From CAYNLG01 sp964397995 (GTDB lineage Bacteria; Planctomycetota; Phycisphaerae; FEN-1346): a DNA stretch of 30,785 nucleotides. A program made the translations under genes and the position numbers. A model generated the notes under the pieces. It did not search any database and was not told where the DNA came from. It saw only the letters and a program-made list of their open reading frames with translations. Location of the stretch: the NCBI GenBank assembly GCA_964397995.1, contig CAYNLG010000042.1, positions 1 to 30,785 on the forward strand. The letters run 5' to 3'. Each line of letters opens with the position of its first letter. The stretch's first letter is position 1. Shown here one piece after another: positions 7,161 through 14,088 of this stretch.

Positions 7161-7392
7161 TCACAAGGGCGTATCGGCGGCGTCGTCGCCGGGCCACCCC
7201 GTGTCTATTTCCAGGTCGCGAATCAGGGGTGCCAGGGCCGACAGCAGTTCCGGCACCTGCACCGTTACCACCTCGTACACCTTCTCCAGGTCGACTGTGC
7301 CGTAATCGTGCGCCAGGACGTGGCGCCTCGGACACCTGGCGTGCCGCTTCGCCGATGACCTCCACGCACCGCACCACGGCTGCCTGTACCTT
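7161..7392 (-). pseudogene. HepT-like ribonuclease toxin remnant (frameshifted, truncated)
   Basis: Two fragments of a HepT (DUF86) protein sit next to each other on the minus strand in different frames. The fragment from 7392 down to about 7326 reads KVQAAVVRCVEVIGEAARQVSE, the conserved central helix of the family. The second, from 7326 to the stop at 7161, reads RHVLAHDYGTVDLEKVYEVV, containing the RX4HXY catalytic motif, then VPELLSALAPLIRDLE. The stretch that normally joins them (the WxxIxGMRN region) is missing at the shift, and the N-terminal helix is absent upstream. No MntA-type nucleotidyltransferase antitoxin is beside it. It is best read as a decayed toxin gene. Confidence 0.7.
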
Positions 7393-7467
7393 AGCCGGGC
7401 GGGGGGCCGGCGTCCAGCCCTCGCCGCCGCGCTCGTCGTTTCTGGCCCGGGCTCCGGGCAATCGCGC

Positions 7468-7495
7468 TTGACGCCCCCCCGGGGGGAGGTACACT
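7468..7495 (+). promoter_or_regulatory. Predicted promoter for the DUF1080 gene
   Basis: TTGACG (7468-7473), a 16-bp spacer, and TACACT (7490-7495). The spacer includes a C6G6 palindrome (7475-7486). The predicted transcript starts near 7502, about 50 nt before the start codon. Confidence 0.6.
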
Positions 7496-7552
7496 CGCCC
7501 CCCGCGGGCCGGGGCAATGAGGCCGCCGGCGCGAGCAGACGGAAGGCATTTC

Positions 7553-8203
7553 ATGAGCGGCACGGACACCCCCCTGAACATGCTCTCGGCCGACGAGCAG
7601 CGCGACGGCTGGCAACTCCTCTTCGACGGCACCTCGGCCGACGCCTGGGTCGGCTACCGCCAGGACGCGCTGCCGGCCGGGTGGCAGGCGGTCGACGGCA
7701 CCCTCGCCCGGGTCGAGAAGGCCGGCGACATCGTCACGCGCGACCCCTATGACAACTTCGAGCTGGCCCTGGAGTGGAAGATCAGCGAGGGCGGGAACTC
7801 CGGCATCTTCTTCCGCGTGACCGACGACGGCGACGCCGTCTGGCACACCGGCCACGAGATGCAGGTCCTCGACAACGACCGCCACCGCGACGGCCGCAAC
7901 CCCATCACGATGGTCAACTCCTGCTACGCCCTGTACCCGCCGAAGGACCACAAGGACTGGTGCAAGCCGGTGGGCGAGTGGAACGCGATCCGGATCAAGG
8001 CCGACGGCCCGCGCATCGAGTACGGGTGCAACGGGACGCAGGTGGTGGCGTTCGAGATCGGCAGCCCGGACTGGCGCGAGCGGGTGGCGGGGTCGAAGTT
8101 CGCGAAGTTCGACGGGTTTGGCACGAAGCCCGCCGGCCGCATTGCCCTGCAGGACCACGGCGACGCCGTGTGGTACCGGAACCTGAAGATCCGGGTCCTC
8201 TGA
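7553..8203 (+). CDS. DUF1080 / 3-keto-disaccharide hydrolase domain protein
   Basis: The product is 216 residues. ATG at 7553 is preferred over the in-frame ATG at 7517 because GGAAGG lies about 7 nt before it. Family signatures are present in order: WQLLFDGTSADAWVGY, WQAVDGTLARV, DIVTRDPYDNFELALEWKISEGGNSGIFFRV, HEMQVLDNDRH, GEWNAIRIKADG and GRIALQDHGDAVWYRNLKIRVL. This is a concanavalin-like jelly-roll fold; characterised relatives hydrolyse 3-keto-glycosides, and planctomycetes carry many copies. Most family members are exported, but this one has no signal peptide or lipobox, so a cytoplasmic location is likely. That would fit hydrolysis of oxidised sugars after uptake. The gene appears monocistronic between its own promoter and the hisF promoter. 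Confidence 0.85.
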   Translation: MSGTDTPLNMLSADEQRDGWQLLFDGTSADAWVGYRQDALPAGWQAVDGTLARVEKAGDIVTRDPYDNFELALEWKISEGGNSGIFFRVTDDGDAVWHTGHEMQVLDNDRHRDGRNPITMVNSCYALYPPKDHKDWCKPVGEWNAIRIKADGPRIEYGCNGTQVVAFEIGSPDWRERVAGSKFAKFDGFGTKPAGRIALQDHGDAVWYRNLKIRVL

Positions 8204-8238
8204 CGGAGGAACCGGGGCGGCCCCCCGTGCCGGAATCC

Positions 8239-8268
8239 TTGAAGGGCCGCGCCCGGGTCCGCTATAAT
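8239..8268 (+). promoter_or_regulatory. Predicted promoter for hisF and the downstream ATPase operon
   Basis: TTGAAG (8239-8244), an 18-bp spacer, and a perfect TATAAT (8263-8268). The predicted start is near 8275, giving a leader of roughly 67 nt to the hisF start. No other promoter of similar quality was found before 15690, so this one may drive the whole run to the flotillin gene. Confidence 0.7.
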
Positions 8269-8289
8269 CGCCCCATGCGTCCGCGGTGC

Positions 8290-8325
8290 GCGGTGCGCGC
8301 GGCCGCGGGGTGCTGCGCGCACCGT
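8290..8325 (+). promoter_or_regulatory. Leader hairpin before hisF
   Basis: CGGTGCGCGC (8291-8300) pairs perfectly with GCGCGCACCG (8315-8324), with a 14-nt loop and a possible closing G-U pair. It lies in the transcript leader, ending 4 nt before the GGAAAGG ribosome binding site of hisF. There is no T-run after it. It may tune translation initiation or RNA stability. Confidence 0.4.
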
Positions 8326-8341
8326 GCCGGAAAGGGTCGCC

Positions 8342-9145
8342 GTGCTGGCCAAGCGGATCATTCCGTGCCTGGACGTGGAGGGGGGCCGCGTCGTCAAGGG
8401 CACGCGGTTCCTGGACCTGCGGGACGCGGGCGACCCGGTCGAGGTGGCCGCCCGGTACGACCGGGACGGCGCCGACGAGCTGGTCTTCCTGGACATCACG
8501 GCCAGCCACGAGGCGCGGGACATTTTGATTGACGTGGTGGCCCGGACGGCGGAGCAGTGTTTCATGCCGCTGACGGTGGGCGGGGGCGTGCGGACGCTCC
8601 AGGACATCCGGGCGCTGCTGAATGCCGGGGCGGACAAGGTCTCGATCAACTCGGCCGCGACGCGCGACCCGGACTTTGTGCGGCGGGCGGCCGAGCGGTT
8701 CGGCAGCCAGTGCATCGTCGTGGCGATCGACCCGAAGCGCGTCCGCGAGAACGGCCGCGAGGTCTGGCGCGTCCACATCAACGGCGGCCGCGTGCCGACC
8801 GACAAGGAGGCCGTCCCGTACGCCCGGGAGGTCGAGGGCCTCGGGGCCGGCGAGATTCTCCTGACGAGCATGGACGCCGACGGGACCCGCGACGGGTACG
8901 ACCTGGAGATGACGCGGGCCGTCGCGGACGCGGTGACGATTCCGGTGATCGCGAGCGGGGGGTGCGGGTCGCCCGCGCACTGCGTCGAGGTCCTGACCGA
9001 GGGCCGGGCGGACGCGGCGCTGGCGGCAAGCATCTTCCACTACGGCCTGCACCCGATTCCCGAGGTGAAGGCGGCACTGGCCGCGGCCGGGGTCCCGGTC
9101 CGCGAGCCCTGGGCCCCCGCCGGGGCAGAAGGGGCCGCGCCCTGA
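8342..9145 (+). CDS. hisF: Imidazole glycerol phosphate synthase cyclase subunit
   Basis: The product is 267 residues. GTG at 8342 is chosen because it yields the family's standard N-terminus MLAKRIIPCLDV and has GGAAAGG 6 nt upstream; an in-frame GTG at 8324 lies inside the leader hairpin. HisF is a (beta-alpha)8 barrel that uses ammonia from HisH to make imidazole glycerol phosphate and AICAR in histidine synthesis. The catalytic aspartates fall at D11 (CLDV) and D130 (VVAIDPKRV). The phosphate-binding loops TVGGGVRT and IASGGCGSP are intact. No other his genes are nearby. The stop codon overlaps the apparent start of the PilT-like ATPase gene (CTGA at 9142-9145), so hisF heads an unrelated-looking operon. 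Confidence 0.95.
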   Translation: MLAKRIIPCLDVEGGRVVKGTRFLDLRDAGDPVEVAARYDRDGADELVFLDITASHEARDILIDVVARTAEQCFMPLTVGGGVRTLQDIRALLNAGADKVSINSAATRDPDFVRRAAERFGSQCIVVAIDPKRVRENGREVWRVHINGGRVPTDKEAVPYAREVEGLGAGEILLTSMDADGTRDGYDLEMTRAVADAVTIPVIASGGCGSPAHCVEVLTEGRADAALAASIFHYGLHPIPEVKAALAAAGVPVREPWAPAGAEGAAP

Positions 9146-10251
9146 ACCTCGGCGACCCCAAGGCGACGCTGGCCGGCCTCCTGGATATCGCCCTCCTGGC
9201 CAAGGCCTCGGACCTGCACCTGAAACCCGGCCAGCCGCCCATCCTGCGGGTCGAGGGCGCGGTGCGGCCGACGGAGCGGCCGGCCCTGACGGCCGAGGAG
9301 GTCGAGGCCCTGGCCACGGCCTACCTGGACGCGCGGACGCGCGGCGACCTGGAGCGGTTCGGCGGGGCGGACCTGTCGCTGGACCTGCCGGGCGGCGACC
9401 GGTTCCGCCTCAGCGTCTACCGCGAGCGGAACAAGGTCAGCCTGGCGGCGCGGCGCGTCAACCGGGCCATCCCGACCTTCGAAGAGCTCCACCTGCCGGC
9501 CGAGGTGCTTGCTCCGGTGTGCGAGCGGCGGCAGGGGCTGGTGGTCTTCTGCGGGGCGACGGGGTGCGGCAAATCGACGAGCCTGGCCGCCTGCCTCGGC
9601 CACATCAACCGGACGCGCCGTTGCCACATCGTCACCATCGAGGACCCCATCGAGCACCTCTTCGAGGACGACCAGGCGTTCGTCAGCCAGCGCGAGATCG
9701 GCACCGACGTGACGGACTTCGACACGGCCCTGAAGAGCCTGATGCGGAGCGATCCGGACGTGGTCCTGGTGGGCGAGACGCGGGACCGCATCACCTGCGA
9801 GAGCGTTCTGCGGGCGACCGAGACGGGGCACCTCGTCTTTACGACCGTCCACGCCTCCAGCGCCCCCGGGGCGGTGGCCCGCGTGATGGACCTCTTCCCG
9901 GACGAGGTCCAGGAGACGGTCCGCGCGACGCTGGCCCAGAGCCTGGAGGCGGTGGTCTGCCAGCAGCTCGTCCCCTCGTGCCGCCAGGGCGTCGCCCAAG
10001 TGCCCGCGTGCGAGGTCATGCTGGCGACACCGGCGGTGCGGAAGGCCCTCCGCGAGGCCGACGAGACGTATCTGGGCGACTTGGTCGCGGGGGGCGGCGA
10101 CCTGGGGATGCGGAGCCTGACGCAGGACCTGGCCGCCCGCGTCAAGGACGGCTGGGTGGACAGCAAGACGGCGCAGGCGCTGGCGCCGCGGCCGGAAGCG
10201 CTCAAGATGGCCCTGAGAGGCATCCAGTTCAAAGAGGGAACGGTGCGATGA
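9142..10251 (+). CDS. PilT-like secretion/type IV pilus ATPase (apparent CTG start)
   Basis: The product is about 369 residues. It has all hallmarks of the PilT/GspE hexameric ATPase family: ASDLHLKPGQPPILRVEG (N-terminal domain, about 22-40), Walker A GATGCGKST with Lys144, the Asp box IVTIEDPIEHLFEDD, LMRSDPDVVLVGETRD (Walker B with Glu), and the His box ATETGHLVFTTVHA. It is therefore probably an active cytoplasmic motor. No ATG, GTG or TTG lies in frame between the hisF body and the ASDLHLK motif. The best start is CTG at 9142, overlapping the hisF stop as CTGA, with AGAAGGGG 7 nt upstream. The next gene starts in an ATGA overlap, implying coupling. Pilus retraction is one possibility, but no pilin or other pilus genes are present in the window. 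Confidence 0.87.
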   Translation: MNLGDPKATLAGLLDIALLAKASDLHLKPGQPPILRVEGAVRPTERPALTAEEVEALATAYLDARTRGDLERFGGADLSLDLPGGDRFRLSVYRERNKVSLAARRVNRAIPTFEELHLPAEVLAPVCERRQGLVVFCGATGCGKSTSLAACLGHINRTRRCHIVTIEDPIEHLFEDDQAFVSQREIGTDVTDFDTALKSLMRSDPDVVLVGETRDRITCESVLRATETGHLVFTTVHASSAPGAVARVMDLFPDEVQETVRATLAQSLEAVVCQQLVPSCRQGVAQVPACEVMLATPAVRKALREADETYLGDLVAGGGDLGMRSLTQDLAARVKDGWVDSKTAQALAPRPEALKMALRGIQFKEGTVR

Positions 10252-12023
10252 GCATGACGCGACGCGACGCGCGGCGCGGCCGGCCCGGCCGCGCGGCCGC
10301 GCGATGGGCCGCCCGGCTGGCGGCGGCGACGGCGGTGGCGGCGTGGGGGGTCCCGGCGGCGGCGTCGGGGTTCGAGCGGCCGAGGCTGGCCGACGCGGGG
10401 CAGTGGGGGGCCGGGCCGGTCCAGCTCGTCCTCGTCCTCCTCCTCGCCATGGCCGCCTTCCTCATGGTCAACTGGGCCCTGAAGGACATCCGCCGGGTGC
10501 GGACGGAGCCGGGGCGGTGGGCGGCCCTCGTGCTTGCCGGGGCGGTGCTCGGCCCGGCCACGGCGCTGCTCGTGCCGAGCTTCTACGCGGGCTTCCCGCT
10601 CGGCGTGGTCGTGACCGCCGGGGCCGGCTTCATCTACGCCCTCCACCGCAACGGCCAGGTCCCCGCCGCCCAGCGCGTCCTCACGGGCGCCCACGTCGAG
10701 CGGGTCAAGCGGCGGCTGCGCGGCGAGGCGGCGGAGGAGCCGACGCGCGGCCCGGTGATCGGCGTCGGCCGCGACATCATCTTCCTCGACCAGGCCGACC
10801 TGCCCATCAAGCTCGAGGCCCTCACCGACGCCGAACGCGAGGGCTACGAGCAGACCGAACGCGTCCTGTACGACGCCATCGTCCGCCAGTCTCAGATCGT
10901 CGGCGTCCTCGTCCGGCGCCAGGGCGCCCAGGTCCGGTTCCGGGCGGGCGGCCAGGTAATCGAGGGCGGCGACGTGGCGCACCCGGCGGCGGAGTTCCTG
11001 GCGGCGGGTCTGAAGCGGCTGGCGAACCTGAACCCCGCCGAGACCCGCAAGCCCCAGGAAGGCCGCTTCCGCGCCGTCGTCGCCGGCCAGACCTTCGAGT
11101 GCCGCGTCAAGACCGCCGGGTCGGTGCGCGGCGAGCAGGTGTCGGTCCGCATCATCGACCCCCTCACCAGCCGCATGGCCCTGGAGGACCTCGGCCTAAA
11201 TGCCGGGCAATTGGGGGCGGTGAAGGCGGCCCTGGAGGCCAAGCCCGGCATCGTGGTCGTCTCGAGCCCGAAGAACGGCGGCCTGACGACGACGCTGCAC
11301 GCCTGCCTCCGCCACTACGACCGGTACATGAACAACGTGGTCTGCTTCGATCCGCACGTGGACCTGGAGGTGGAGAGTGTGCGGCACGTGGGGCTGAACC
11401 AGGAGGAGGGGGAGGCGGCAGCGCGGCAGGTGCGGGAGGCGGTGCTGGCAGAGGCGGACGTGGTGGCGGTGGACTCGCTGTCGTCGCCAGAGGTGGGGCG
11501 CGTCCTTGCCGACGCCGCCGCCGACCGCCGCATCCTCATCGGCCTCCGCGCGAGCGACGCCGGCCAGGCCCTCGCGCGCGTCGCCCAGCTCCTGGGCGCG
11601 GCCGCGCCCCTGGCGGGGGCGCTCCGCCTCGTGGTGAACCAGCGCCTGGTCCGCCTGCTGTGCGACGAGTGCAAGGAAGGCTACCGGCCGAACCCGGAGT
11701 TCCTCCGCAAGGCCAACCTGGCCAGCCAGAAGGTGGACGTCCTCTACCGGCCGCCCAAGCTCCAGACCGACGAGAAGGGCCGCCCCGTCGTCTGCCCCGT
11801 CTGCCACAACGTCCGGTTCCGCGGACAGACGGGCCTTTTTGAGGTGATGGACGTGGATGAGGCGGCGCGGCAGCTGATCGGTGCCGGCGCGTCGGTGTCG
11901 GACGTGCGGACCCACGCCCGCAAGGGCGGCATGCGGAACCTCCAGGAGGAAGGGCTGCGGCTGGTGATCGAGGGCCGCACCGCCATCGAGGAAGTCCTCC
12001 GGGCCATCAAGCAGTCCCAGTAG
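10248..12023 (+). CDS. Membrane-anchored GspE/PilB-like pseudo-ATPase
   Basis: The product is 591 residues from ATG at 10248 (ATGA overlap with the PilT-like gene). An Arg-rich N-terminus is followed by a hydrophobic signal-like helix and further membrane segments (about 56-76 and 90-125). From about residue 170 the body aligns by eye with GspE/PilB: RIIDPLTSRMALEDLGL, LVVNQRLVRLLCDECKEGY, CPVCHNVRFRGQTGLFEVMDVD and a C-terminal GMRNLQEEGLRLVIEGRTAIEEVLR. The CxxC...CxxC zinc site is retained. The catalytic motifs are not: Walker A reads SPKNGGLTTTL with Leu346 where the essential Lys belongs, the Walker B/Glu segment reads VVAVDSLSSPEVG, and the His box is IGLRASDA. It should not hydrolyse ATP. 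Type II/IV ATPases are normally soluble, so fused membrane helices are unusual. It may dock the active PilT-like partner to the membrane. Confidence 0.85.
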   Translation: MSMTRRDARRGRPGRAAARWAARLAAATAVAAWGVPAAASGFERPRLADAGQWGAGPVQLVLVLLLAMAAFLMVNWALKDIRRVRTEPGRWAALVLAGAVLGPATALLVPSFYAGFPLGVVVTAGAGFIYALHRNGQVPAAQRVLTGAHVERVKRRLRGEAAEEPTRGPVIGVGRDIIFLDQADLPIKLEALTDAEREGYEQTERVLYDAIVRQSQIVGVLVRRQGAQVRFRAGGQVIEGGDVAHPAAEFLAAGLKRLANLNPAETRKPQEGRFRAVVAGQTFECRVKTAGSVRGEQVSVRIIDPLTSRMALEDLGLNAGQLGAVKAALEAKPGIVVVSSPKNGGLTTTLHACLRHYDRYMNNVVCFDPHVDLEVESVRHVGLNQEEGEAAARQVREAVLAEADVVAVDSLSSPEVGRVLADAAADRRILIGLRASDAGQALARVAQLLGAAAPLAGALRLVVNQRLVRLLCDECKEGYRPNPEFLRKANLASQKVDVLYRPPKLQTDEKGRPVVCPVCHNVRFRGQTGLFEVMDVDEAARQLIGAGASVSDVRTHARKGGMRNLQEEGLRLVIEGRTAIEEVLRAIKQSQ

Positions 12024-12032
12024 GGGAGCGCT

Positions 12033-13367
12033 ATGCTGATCGTCAACGTCCTGGCCTTGGGGGCCACGCTGGCCGTCGCCTACCTGCTGAGCGGGCAGGG
12101 CCTGTACCGGGCGGCCCTGACGCTGGTGGCGTGCCTGGTGGCCCTGGCGGCCGCGTTCGGCCTGGCGGGCCCGGTCTCGGACATGATCGGGGCGGACCGG
12201 CCGGACACGAGCATGGGGTTCTCTGGCGATGCCCTGGCCCTGTGGGCCCTGTTCGCGGTCGTCTTCCTGGCCCTGCGCACCCTGGGCGACGTCTTTCTGC
12301 CGGAGGAGCCGGCCTTTCCGGACAGCGTCAAGCGCATCGGCGGGGGCGTCCTGGGCCTGCCGGTGGGGTACCTGTGCACGGGCCTGGCGCTGGTGCTGAT
12401 CCAGATGCTCCCCACCCCGCCGCGCGTCCTCGGCGGGTACGCCCCGTTCCGCCTGAAGAGCGTGATGCGGGCCGACGGTAGCCGCGTGACCGAGGTCCTG
12501 CCGGACGAGCCGCTCTGGCTGCAGTGGGACCGGGGGGTGCTGGTCCTGGCGCAGCAGATGACGGCGGCGCTGGGGGGCGACGAGGGCGGCTGGTTCGGGC
12601 GGTACGGGGACGTGTACCCGCCGGACGAGATGCGGGCCGCCCCCCCGGCGGCGGCGGAGGGCGAGGCCGGCGAAGAGGCGGCCGCGGCCCCGCGGGGCCG
12701 CGTGCGCCATCGCCTCGGCGAGGGCGAGGTGGACGTCAACGACGCCCTCTACTACCACTGGTACCGACGATGGGACTACATTCGGTGGCGCGTCGATCAG
12801 TATGACGGCCCCGTCCTGAGCGAGGCCGACCGCGAGGCCCGCCTGCCGGGGATGGGCCTGGCGCGCGGGCGGCGGGGCACGCTCGAGGGCCTCGACCTCC
12901 GCGTCGACAAGGCCTTCACGGAGCCCGCGCTGGCCCTGTTCGACGAACTCCGTCTCGACGAGAACCAGGAGCTGATGATCGTCGACCTGCGGTTCGAGCC
13001 CGACGAGGAAGTCTACACCTTCCCCGTCAAGGTCGAGAGCAAGCACTTCCTGCTGACGGGCCTTTCGGGCAAGCCCGTCTACGCCAACCCGTTCATCCGC
13101 CAGCGGGCGAAGCAGCGGCGCGGCGAAAAGGAGCTGATGCGGTCGCGGTCCGACCCGGACCTCGCGCCGGTGAACCTCCGCTACGGTTTCAAGGAGGAGA
13201 CGTCGCGCTACGGCGAAGGGCTGATGGACGCGGCCACGTGGACGTTCACCTCCGGCCGCCAGTCCGAGACGACGGACCTGATCTTCGTGGTGCCCAAGGG
13301 GACAGACCCGGACGAGCTTCGCCTGGATGTGGAGCAGGCCCCCGCCGGGGCCCCGGGGGGAGTTTAG
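12033..13367 (+). CDS. CvpA-like membrane protein with large unknown C-terminal domain
   Basis: The product is 444 residues, beginning 9 bp after the pseudo-ATPase gene, with AGGGGAGC before ATG 12033. The first 130 residues hold four hydrophobic segments (about 1-20, 26-50, 67-86 and 105-125) with the spacing and glycine pattern of CvpA/colicin V production proteins (QGLYRAALTLVACLVALAAAFGLA; RIGGGVLGLPVGYLCTG). The remaining 310 residues are hydrophilic and match nothing I recognise. They include a low-complexity Ala/Glu linker (about 205-225), an aromatic stretch DALYYHWYRRWDYIRWRVDQYDGP, and beta-rich segments such as LMIVDLRFEPDEEVYTFPVKVE and WTFTSGRQSETTDLIFVVPKG. The C-terminal part may be extracytoplasmic. 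The CvpA assignment is tentative. Confidence 0.6.
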   Translation: MLIVNVLALGATLAVAYLLSGQGLYRAALTLVACLVALAAAFGLAGPVSDMIGADRPDTSMGFSGDALALWALFAVVFLALRTLGDVFLPEEPAFPDSVKRIGGGVLGLPVGYLCTGLALVLIQMLPTPPRVLGGYAPFRLKSVMRADGSRVTEVLPDEPLWLQWDRGVLVLAQQMTAALGGDEGGWFGRYGDVYPPDEMRAAPPAAAEGEAGEEAAAAPRGRVRHRLGEGEVDVNDALYYHWYRRWDYIRWRVDQYDGPVLSEADREARLPGMGLARGRRGTLEGLDLRVDKAFTEPALALFDELRLDENQELMIVDLRFEPDEEVYTFPVKVESKHFLLTGLSGKPVYANPFIRQRAKQRRGEKELMRSRSDPDLAPVNLRYGFKEETSRYGEGLMDAATWTFTSGRQSETTDLIFVVPKGTDPDELRLDVEQAPAGAPGGV

Positions 13368-13401
13368 TATCCTGTCCCCGAAACTCGACGGAGGAGAGCC
13401 G

Positions 13402-14055
13402 ATGATCCAGTGGTGGAACGGCCTGACCGTCCTGAACCAGGTCTTCTTCGGGGTGGCGGGGTTCTTTACGCTGATCTTCCTGTACCAGGCGATCATGACG
13501 CTGATCGGCCTGGCGGGCTCGGGCGGCGACGCCGAGATGGGCGAGGGCGACTTCGCCGTCGATGCCGACGCCGCCGACGCCGACCTGGACGTGGCCGCCG
13601 ACGCCGGCGAGGTCGACGCCGAGGCCGCCGCCGACCAGGTCACCGGCACCAGCTTCCGGCTCTTCTCGTTCCGGTCGATCGTCGCCTTCGGCATGATGTT
13701 CGGCTGGGCGGGCGGCCTGTACATGCACGAGGGCACCCCCGCCGGCCGCGCCATCATCTACGCCCTCCTCTGGGCCGCCGCCGGCGCCCTGGTGGTGTCG
13801 CTGCTGCTGTACCTGATGCGGCGAATGACTGAGACGGGGACGCCGGTGCTGGCGAGCTGTGTCGGCCGGCCCGCGACGGTCTACATGAACATCCCGGCCA
13901 AGGGGGCCGGGCAGGTCCGCACGGTCGTCTCGGGGGCGGTCAGCCACGTGCCCGCCCGGTCGGCGGGTGGCAAGGCGCTCGAGGCGGGGACGCCCGTCCG
14001 CGTTCGCCGCCTCCTCGACCCGCACACCGTCGAGGTCGAGAGGCTCGACGCCTGA
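13402..14055 (+). CDS. NfeD/YqiJ-like membrane protein with OB-fold tail
   Basis: The product is 217 residues from ATG at 13402, with GGAGGAGA 5-6 nt upstream. A hydrophobic segment (about 10-36) is followed by a strongly acidic Asp/Ala/Glu linker (about 40-78), two more membrane segments (about 90-108 and 118-138) and a soluble beta-rich C-terminus (GRPATVYMNIPAKGAGQVRTVVSG ... GTPVRVRRLLDPHTVEVERL) typical of the NfeD OB fold. NfeD-type proteins pair with flotillins in many bacteria, and the flotillin gene follows by 33 bp, which strengthens the call. The pair is thought to organise membrane microdomains. The long acidic linker is unusual and might bind cations or partners. Confidence 0.75.
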   Translation: MIQWWNGLTVLNQVFFGVAGFFTLIFLYQAIMTLIGLAGSGGDAEMGEGDFAVDADAADADLDVAADAGEVDAEAAADQVTGTSFRLFSFRSIVAFGMMFGWAGGLYMHEGTPAGRAIIYALLWAAAGALVVSLLLYLMRRMTETGTPVLASCVGRPATVYMNIPAKGAGQVRTVVSGAVSHVPARSAGGKALEAGTPVRVRRLLDPHTVEVERLDA

Positions 14056-14088
14056 TCCCTGGTGCCGCACCCAGCAAAGGAGACGCGC

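Noticed and set aside
8342..9145. Horizontal acquisition of hisF because it is separated from other his genes
   Set aside because: Scattered his genes are common in bacteria, and base composition and codon use match the neighbours.
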